From assembly GCA_026770585.1 (NCBI GenBank), contig MU647535.1, forward strand, positions 73,679 to 84,090: DNA of 10,412 bases, written 5' to 3'. The translations under genes and the position numbers were made by a program. Of the stretch, positions 6,141 through 10,412 are shown one piece after another. Below the pieces are notes generated by a model, which saw only the letters and a list, made by a program, of their open reading frames with translations, was not told where the DNA came from and made no database searches. Origin of the DNA: Baffinella frigidus (lineage: Eukaryota > Cryptophyceae > Cryptomonadales > Baffinellaceae). Each line of letters opens with the position of its first letter. Positions within the stretch are counted from its first letter, which is position 1.

Positions 6141-6225
6141 TTAGGTCCTTGAGGTTCTTTGAGCTTTCAACATAGGCGGACACTGGAACAGAACTTATTT
6201 GCAGAAAAGCCATGCTTCCTTTCGG
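6141..6225 (+). mobile_element. Family J arm, partial copy 1
   Basis: Matches the right arm of the full J element (8462-8548): TTAGGTCCTTGAGGTTC, CATAGGCGGA, CTGGAAC, GCAGAAAAGCCATGCTTCCT. No matching left arm was identified. Confidence 0.8.
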
Positions 6226-6326
6226 GCAGATAAAGCAAGAGAAGAGATCACTTCGAACTGCACGCGAAGCGGATAAACCGTGCGCCATCTCAGCGCTTGG
6301 ACGATCTAGCTTTATCCGTGATCTCT

Positions 6327-6390
6327 TTAGGTCCTTTAGGTTATTTTAATTTCCACCATAGGCGGACACCGGAACTTATCCTGCAGAAAA
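6327..6390 (+). mobile_element. Family J arm, partial copy 2
   Basis: TTTAGGTCCTTTAGGTT, CACCATAGGCGGACACCGGA and CTGCAGAAAAG match the same arm, in the same orientation as the copy at 6141. The terminal CCATGCTTCC part is lost. Confidence 0.75.
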
Positions 6391-6434
6391 GTTCTTTATC
6401 ACTCCGCACCCGAGAGGATGCGGTCGACGAAAGG

Positions 6435-6490
6435 TCGGCAGATAGATATGTGTCGACAGATAGCTATCAGATCGACAAATAGCTATCAGA
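6435..6490 (+). repeat. 19-bp tandem repeat (about 3 copies)
   Basis: TCGACAGATAGCTATCAGA (6453-6471) and TCGACAAATAGCTATCAGA (6472-6490) are adjacent, preceded by a diverged TCGGCAGATAGATATG unit. A lone TCGACAGATAGCC lies at 6528. Confidence 0.85.
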
Positions 6491-6599
6491 TAAGCGAGGT
6501 GTTTCTAGGCGGGAAGGTCGACAGATAGCCCTACACCCTAGAGACCTCAAATTAGGACCATCACACGTGATCCACGATCATCCAAACCTCCCCCACTTC

Positions 6600-6637
6600 C
6601 CACCAACCCTCACGGGCAGACCAAATGATCGATTTGA
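6600..6637 (+). mobile_element. Family H end, partial
   Basis: CCACCAACCCTCACGG followed by AGACCAAAT and ATCGATTT matches the left end of element H (3112). A second ACCAAATGATCG lies at 6670. No complementary right end was found. Confidence 0.78.
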
Positions 6638-6738
6638 TTTTACAAGATTCACCCCAGCAGACCCCCCGGACCAAATGATCGGCTTTAAATTTTATAAAAA
6701 ACCAGAACTTAAGAATACAGACCGGATTTTGGCCCCCC

Positions 6739-6814
6739 GTTTTCTTAATTTAGCATCAGAGGGTTGACTAAATCTTGCGTTTGGCCACCCATGTGTGCCT
6801 AAATTTAAGAAAAC
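6739..6814. mobile_element. Foldback element K2
   Basis: GTTTTCTTAATTTAG and CTAAATTTAAGAAAAC ends. The left arm, with AGAGGGTTGACTAAAT, closely matches K1, while the inner part of the right arm has diverged. Confidence 0.75.
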
Positions 6815-6851
6815 AGACACCGACCGATGTCGGAGCACCCGTGTTCTTATA

Positions 6852-6950
6852 GCCCAGATACCCCTGTACAGTAGGCCTACGCCTAGGGTCCTACGGCGGT
6901 TCTAGGGGGGGGGCGGTTTCGTATAAGCGAGGTACCCCTGTACATGTAGC
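6852..6950 (+). mobile_element. Family C right-end units, cluster 1
   Basis: Two end-type units, TACCCCTGTA (about 6855-6864) and AGCGAGGTACCCCTGTA, separated by a GTAGGCCTACGCCTAGGGTC core. Left ends are missing, so these look like partial copies. Confidence 0.75.
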
Positions 6951-6995
6951 TTCCTTCTCTCTCGCCTCTCTAACGGGACACCTCAATGGCAATAG

Positions 6996-7381
6996 AGGGG
7001 CACCTCTCTCATAAGCAACCGCCCCACCCCCCCAGGACCGCCATACAGGGGTACCTCGCTCATAAGAAACCGCCTCACCCTAGGACCCTACAGTAGGCCC
7101 ATGCCTAGGGCCCTAGGGTGGTCCTAGGGGGGGGGGGGGGTTCTTATGAGCGAGGTAACCCTGCAGGGCCCTGGGCTTAGGCCTACTGTAGGGTCCTAGG
7201 GGGAGGCGGTTTCTTGTGAGCGAGGTACCCATGTACCCCCCCCCCAACACGCCCCCCACCATAGGGCCCTTGGCATAGGCTAACTGTAGAGACCTAGGGG
7301 GGGGCGGTTTCTTATGAGCGAGGTACCCCTGTATGGCGGTCCTGGGGGGGTGGGGGGGTTGCTTATGAGCGAGGTGCCCCT
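6996..7381. mobile_element. Family C element, outer copy, interrupted
   Basis: Left arm AGGGGCACCTCTCTCATAAG, then GCAACC, a C-run and CCAGGACCGCCA (6996-7043). The right arm 7334-7381 is its near-complement. The two arms meet at a palindromic centre, AGGACCGCCATA / TATGGCGGTCCT, split by the inner element. Confidence 0.85.
7044..7333 (+). mobile_element. Family C composite, inner insertion
   Basis: Starts TACAGGGGTACCTCGCTCAT and ends ATGAGCGAGGTACCCCTGTA, with TA at each edge. It contains one full element (7044-7165) plus two further right-half units ending near 7235 and 7333. Each unit has a CTAGGG/GGCCTACTGTAGGG core and a long G-run. Non-coding. Confidence 0.87.
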
Positions 7382-7384
7382 GTT

Positions 7385-7590
7385 TTGCGCTCTCTCTCTA
7401 TCCCCCCCCCCCAGCGTCCACCTGGCTCCGCCATGTGGACCGAACCCTCTGCATGCCGAAAAGGAAAAGAGACTTTATTGTACTTATGCCGTCGAACCGT
7501 ACACTTCACGCGCCGAGAGAGGGCTCGAATGCACTGCCTCAACCGTTGGCTGCGAGGACCGAGTTCAGGACGAGCCCGCCTCGGGCCATC
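7385..7590. other. Unassigned spacer
   Basis: Open frames cross this stretch, but no conserved motif or repeat match was recognised. Confidence 0.4.
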
Positions 7591-7693
7591 ATCCCTTAAG
7601 TGGCCTTGCCGTCAAACTTGACGGCCAAGAGGTCCTAGGCAGGTCCTAGGGCCCTACGGTAGGGCGGATGAGCCTACTGGCCACTTGAGGGAT
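7591..7693. mobile_element. MITE-like element B2
   Basis: Ends ATCCCTTAAGTGGCC (7591-7605) and GGCCACTTGAGGGAT (7679-7693) have one mismatch. It shares about 43 bases (7636-7678) with B1. Its left half instead carries the hairpin GCCGTCAA-AC-TTGACGGC (7608-7625), absent from B1. Confidence 0.85.
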
Positions 7694-7773
7694 ATCGACT
7701 GTATCCGGGGTGAGCCCTATTACACTCCGAGCCAGAACATTTCGCCTAAGTCAACTCCCCCTGAAAACCACAG

Positions 7774-7854
7774 CCTCAAGTCAAACGCCGGCTCCCAGAG
7801 CCGGTCCATCTAAACGAAATGGCAACTTACTGCCGAGGATTTATTGACTTGAGG
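7774..7854. repeat. Foldback with nested hairpin
   Basis: CCTCAAGTCAA (7774-7784) pairs with TTGACTTGAGG (7844-7854). Inside, CCGGCTC (7788-7794) pairs with GAGCCGG (7798-7804). Confidence 0.65.
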
Positions 7855-7859
7855 TGAAA

Positions 7860-7984
7860 CCCACCCCCCTAGGACTACCATAGGGCCCTACGCCCACCCC
7901 CCTAGGACCACCATAGGGCCCTACGCATAGTCCTACTGTAGGGCCCTAGGGGGCGCGGTTTCTTATGAGCGAGGTACCCCTGTA
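7860..7984 (+). mobile_element. Family C element with 33-bp tandem duplication
   Basis: Two 33-bp units (7860-7892 and 7893-7925), containing CCACCCCCCTAGGAC and CCATAGGGCCCTACG, differ at one base. They are followed by a normal family C right half ending AGCGAGGTACCCCTGTA. The left terminus is missing. Confidence 0.85.
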
Positions 7985-7994
7985 CAGCTGTACA
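7981..7994. repeat. 14-base perfect palindrome
   Basis: TGTACAGCTGTACA begins at the terminus of the preceding family C copy, as if two ends abut. Confidence 0.75.
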
Positions 7995-8025
7995 GTGCGC
8001 CAGCTCTCGACCACGCGAGTGCGAT

Positions 8026-8106
8026 TCTGGGGATACAACCCCGTGTAGGACGAACGTGACTGTGTAAAGTCACTCTGGTCATCCTACACGGGGTTGTATC
8101 CCCAGA
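8026..8106. repeat. Hairpin with 25-bp perfect arms
   Basis: 8026-8050 (starting TCTGGGGATACAACCCC) is the exact reverse complement of 8082-8106. A further GTGACT/AGTCAC pair (8056-8061, 8068-8073) closes a 6-base loop. Possible short foldback element; a transcribed hairpin RNA precursor cannot be excluded. Confidence 0.88.
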
Positions 8107-8230
8107 GCGTATCAGGGGCAACCGTCAGCTGGCGGCTGTGGCTGACATGAACCTCTTTGGCCTAACTCGTATGCCCGTTTGAGGATACCCTCTAGCCGGT
8201 TTCTGCCGCGATCCTCTGTACAGGGGGGCT

Positions 8231-8554
8231 TGATGAGATCCGAAAGGAAGCATGGCCGTTCTACAGAACACGTTCCGGTGTCCGCCTATGGTGGGAGTTG
8301 AAAGAACCTCAAGGACCTAAAGGCTTCTCGCTCCGAAATGACCTCTGCCAGAGTCTCTGGAAGCGGCCTTTAGGAGAGAGAAAGAGAGAGAGATAGAGCC
8401 TCAATAGTGTCGGTGCGTGGCACCTTGCACGTTGAAGCCTCCCACCATCACCCATCCACGATCCTTTAGGTCCTTGAGGTTCCTCGAGCTCCCAACATAG
8501 GCGGAAACTGGAACTTATCTGCAGAAAAGCCATGCTTCCTTTCGGATCACATCA
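8231..8554. mobile_element. MITE-like element J (full, 324 bp)
   Basis: Long inverted arms of about 90 bp: TGATGAGATCCGAAAGGAAG at the left and its near-complement ending at 8554. Inside are GTCCGCCTATGGTGGGAG and CCTCAAGGACCTAAAGG on the left, mirrored by CTTTAGGTCCTTGAGG and CAACATAGGCGG on the right. The middle, about 8330-8455, has a GA-rich run and no coding signal. Confidence 0.87.
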
Positions 8555-8659
8555 GCCCCCCCACCAGATTTTGCCTGTGCCACGCCGTTTTTGGCAGACG
8601 CCCGAGAACACGAGAGGGGGATGCCTAGGCTCGCTTGGCGAGGGGCGGCGGAGCAGCCT

Positions 8660-8812
8660 GGGTTAGGGTTTAGGGTTTAGGGTTTAGGGTTTAGGGTTTG
8701 GGGATTAGGGTTTAGGGTTTAGGGTTTAGGGTTTAGGGTTTAGGGTTTAGTAATTAGTGTTTAGTGTTTAGTGTTTAGTGTTTAGTGTTTAGTGTTTAGG
8801 GTTTAGGGTTTA
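8660..8812 (+). repeat. Interstitial telomere-type array TTTAGGG with TTTAGTG block, array 2
   Basis: Near-perfect TTTAGGG heptads, then a block of six or seven consecutive TTTAGTG/TTAGTGT variants (about 8754-8797), then TTTAGGG again. The G-rich strand is plus, as in array 1. Confidence 0.95.
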
Positions 8813-8896
8813 CATTACAGGGGATAGGATTCACGACGGAAGGGTGAGGGTGTGCGCCCTGGAGGAGCCTCATGCAGGTTGCGAGCCCCGGGGTCG

Positions 8897-8952
8897 TCAA
8901 CTTTTGACTGTCAACTTTCGACTATCAACTTTCGACTGTCAACTTTCGACTG
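8897..8952 (+). repeat. 14-bp tandem repeat, four copies
   Basis: TCAACTTTCGACTG repeated four times with single changes (TTTTG in copy 1, final A in copy 2). The word resembles the AAAGTCAAC/AAAGTTGAC motif inside family D, copies of which flank it. Confidence 0.93.
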
Positions 8953-8974
8953 CTCACAGAGGGGACTTCGCCCG

Positions 8975-9125
8975 CCCCTACCCACACGGTGGACTACGAA
9001 CCTTTCATCAAAAGTCAACTTGCCCAGGGACAATTCACTGTAAGGCCTTTCTACTGCAAATTTGGTCACGTTACAACCTCAAATCCAGCCCCAACGAAAC
9101 CTTCGTAGTCAACCGTATGTAGGGG
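8975..9125 (+). mobile_element. MITE-like element D3
   Basis: Left end CCCCTACCCACACGGTGGAC, right end GTAGTCAACCGTATGTAGGGG. The interior ATCAAAAGTCAACTTGCC, AAATTTGGTCACGTTACAAC and CCAACGAAACC matches D2. The right end merges directly into the next family C element. Confidence 0.87.
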
Positions 9126-9240
9126 TACCTCGCTCGTAAGAAACCGCCTCCCCCTAGGACCCTACAGTAGGCCCATGCCTGGGCCCTATGGTGGTCCTAG
9201 GGGGGGGGGCAGTTTCTCATATGGGCGAGGGTCCCCTGTA
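9120..9240 (+). mobile_element. Family C element, single full copy
   Basis: Left end AGGGGTACCTCGCTCGTAAG then AAACCGCC; right end GGGCGAGGGTCCCCTGTA. The core is CTAGGACCCTACAGTAGGCC plus GGTGGTCCTAGGGGG. It shares its first bases with the terminus of D3. Confidence 0.85.
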
Positions 9241-9252
9241 GTGGCTTGTGTT

Positions 9253-9334
9253 CGGCTCTGCGACACCCTACATTCCGCGGTTTTATTCCGCTCTTCCGAT
9301 TCCGCTCTGCAATACCCTACATTTCGCAGTTTTA
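9253..9334 (+). repeat. 32-bp direct repeat, period about 49
   Basis: Copies 9253-9285 and 9303-9334 share GCTCTGC, ACCCTACATT and CGCGGTTTTA-type words with a few differences. Confidence 0.8.
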
Positions 9335-9405
9335 CGGTTATCCAATACACTTCATCATCAGAGGGGGGTGCGGGGAAGAGACCTCCGGGGTAAAGAAACG
9401 TTCGA

Positions 9406-9560
9406 CTCCTCACAGACCTCGGTGGGGGTGCATGCATGGCGACTGTGTTGGTAGTTGTTGGTAGTAATAAAGGGCTCTCTCACTGTGAGAATCGAACTCA
9501 GGTTTCATAACCTAACGACCGGTGCCTTATCCATTAGGCCACTGACGCACCAACAAGAGA
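9406..9560 (-). repeat. tRNA-like (SINE-like) element, copy 1
   Basis: The minus strand has TGGCCTAATGGATAAGGCAC, a tRNA-Arg-like D arm with an A-box-like sequence, and then GAGTTCGATTC, a B-box-like sequence, at tRNA spacing. The acceptor stem does not pair and no 7-base anticodon loop forms, so it is not a functional tRNA. About 80 further bases toward 9406 are shared with copy 2, forming a tail. A tRNA-derived SINE or pseudogene fits best. Confidence 0.7.
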
Positions 9561-9586
9561 ACCTTTTTGGTGCGTCAGTGGCCTAA
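9534..9586. repeat. 20-bp perfect inverted repeat of the tRNA-like head
   Basis: TTAGGCCACTGACGCACCAA (9534-9553) and its exact complement (9567-9586) lie 13 bases apart. The right arm is a truncated plus-strand head of the tRNA-like element, giving a head-to-head pair. Confidence 0.9.
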
Positions 9587-9661
9587 TTCTCTTTTTGGTG
9601 CATAGAGCGGGTTTCGCAGCTGTCGGCCACCCACCGACATCAAACCATGAACAAGGGCTCC

Positions 9662-9739
9662 AATTCCGGCCACTTTGGGCATTTTGGTCGAAGCCTAAAA
9701 CTCTCAAACTTCAGGATCACGCCAAAAGTGGCCGGAATT
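9662..9739. repeat. Foldback with 15-bp perfect ends
   Basis: AATTCCGGCCACTTT (9662-9676) and AAAGTGGCCGGAATT (9725-9739). It lies between the two tRNA-like copies. Confidence 0.8.
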
Positions 9740-9751
9740 TTCTTGACCGGT

Positions 9752-9895
9752 CTCCTCGCAGACCTCAGAGGGGGTGCATGCATGGCGACCGTGTTGGTAC
9801 TAATAAAGGGCTCTCTCACTGAGAGAATCGAACTCAGGGTTCGTAACCTAACGACCGGTGCCTTATCCGTTAGGCCACTGACACACCAAAAAGAG
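9752..9895 (-). repeat. tRNA-like (SINE-like) element, copy 2
   Basis: Same arrangement and strand as copy 1: TGGCCTAACGGATAAGGCAC and GAGTTCGATTCTC box-like words, then a tail with GAGAGCCCTTTATTA and CATGCATGCACCCCC. Its T-arm keeps a 5-bp stem, but with a 9-base loop. The unit is shifted by about 346 bases from copy 1. Confidence 0.72.
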
Positions 9896-10010
9896 GAGCT
9901 ATCCACACCGTGGACGGCCCTGCATGTACTGCTCTCACTCACAAAGGGCGCAAGCGACCTTTGGCACGATGATGACAGGACGTGACTTGCGGAAGGTCCT
10001 CGCGTCCGCG
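9896..10010. other. Unassigned spacer
   Basis: No gene or repeat recognised. Confidence 0.4.
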
Positions 10011-10340
10011 ATAAGCTCCGTTCTGCCGTCAGCAGGGGGACGCGACACCGCTTCAGAAGACAGTCGTTACAGGACACGAACTCCTCGCAAGACAGTACGA
10101 CGAGAACCTCCGTTCTGCCGTCAGCAGGGGGACGCGACAACGCTTCAGAAGACTGTTGTTACGCGATAACTTCTGTTCTGGCGTCAGCAGGGGGATGCGA
10201 CACCATACCACAAGACAGTCATTACGATAACCTCCGTTCTGGCGTCAGCAGGGGGACGCAAAGACAGTCGTTACAGGACACGACCTCATCGCAAGACAGT
10301 CATTACCGGTCACGACCTGATGGCAAGACAGTCACTCGAC
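10011..10340 (+). repeat. Compound minisatellite, about 60-bp units with 30-bp sub-unit
   Basis: Units start near 10011, 10103, 10166 and 10227 with TCCGTTCTGCCGTCAGCAGG-type cores and end in AAGACAGTCGTTAC. Between and after them a shorter unit, GGACACGACCTC...GCAAGACAGT, repeats (10071, 10275, 10309). Copies vary by point changes and a short deletion in the fourth unit. Confidence 0.9.
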
Positions 10341-10412
10341 ACCATCATAACTCAGCCTCGCGACTGCATACAACACGACGCGCACACGATATCGTTTTTG
10401 GTACGGAAGGGA
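10341..10412. other. Unassigned window edge
   Basis: Nothing recognised. Confidence 0.4.

Noticed and set aside
5989-6288. Minus frame starting MAFLQISS, similar to one at 8309-8533
   Set aside because: Shared peptides come from the family J arm; the similarity ends with the repeat.
6489-6501. AAGCGAGGTG as another family C terminus
   Set aside because: Only about ten bases match and no core follows; too short to call.
7314-7649. 111-codon frame beginning MSEVPLY
   Set aside because: Its start is the family C terminus (ATGAGCGAGGTACCCCTGTA), which repeats the same peptide wherever the element occurs.
8897-8952. CRISPR array
   Set aside because: The four 14-base units are contiguous with no spacers, and the context is eukaryotic.
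9475-9553. Functional tRNA-Arg gene
   Set aside because: The D arm is good, but the acceptor ends do not pair, there is no proper anticodon arm, and the T-stem is broken in copy 1.
9640-10140. 166-codon open frame on the minus strand, the longest in the window
   Set aside because: It runs through a foldback, the tRNA-like repeat and the start of the minisatellite. No protein motif was recognised; it is a chance frame in GC-rich repeats.

Overview
The window looks nuclear and eukaryotic. It has GT-AG introns, a split conserved gene, interstitial TTTAGGG telomere-type arrays, tRNA-like repeats with Pol III box motifs, and a very high density of small inverted-repeat elements. TTTAGGG arrays are known from plants, green algae, cryptophytes, dinoflagellates and chromerid alveolates. 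The five canonical donors argue against a typical dinoflagellate. I cannot name the species; a repeat-rich alga or chromerid-like protist is the best guess.

Left 4.1 kb (minus strand, about 4080 down to 1): the 5' part of one protein-coding gene, a ubiquitin-conjugating enzyme (E2) of the UBE2H / yeast Ubc8 / Arabidopsis UBC4-5-6 group. It is cut into five exons of only 44-80 coding bases (4080-4022, 3775-3696, 3352-3309, 1716-1657, 163-100). Reading phase is kept across all four complete junctions. The HPN motif ends exon 4 and the catalytic Cys lies in exon 5. The gene continues past the left edge. Introns 3 and 4 are about 1.5 kb each and are largely filled with foldback or MITE-like elements. 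Both splice boundaries of exon 4 are duplicated in the flanking introns.

4081-4513: probable promoter and 5' leader of the E2 gene, with one candidate TATA box.

4514-10412: no convincing coding gene. This part is a mosaic of MITE-like families (lettered A-K here for reference only). It also holds two interstitial telomere arrays (5540-5742, 8660-8812), minisatellites, long hairpins, and a duplicated tRNA-like element near 9406-9895. Two configurations record transposition directly. One is an occupied site next to its related empty site (5041-5132 against 4673-4674). The other is one element inserted at the central TA of a relative (7044-7333 inside 6996-7381). Several MITE families occur both in the E2 introns and in the intergenic mosaic, so the same mobile families built both.
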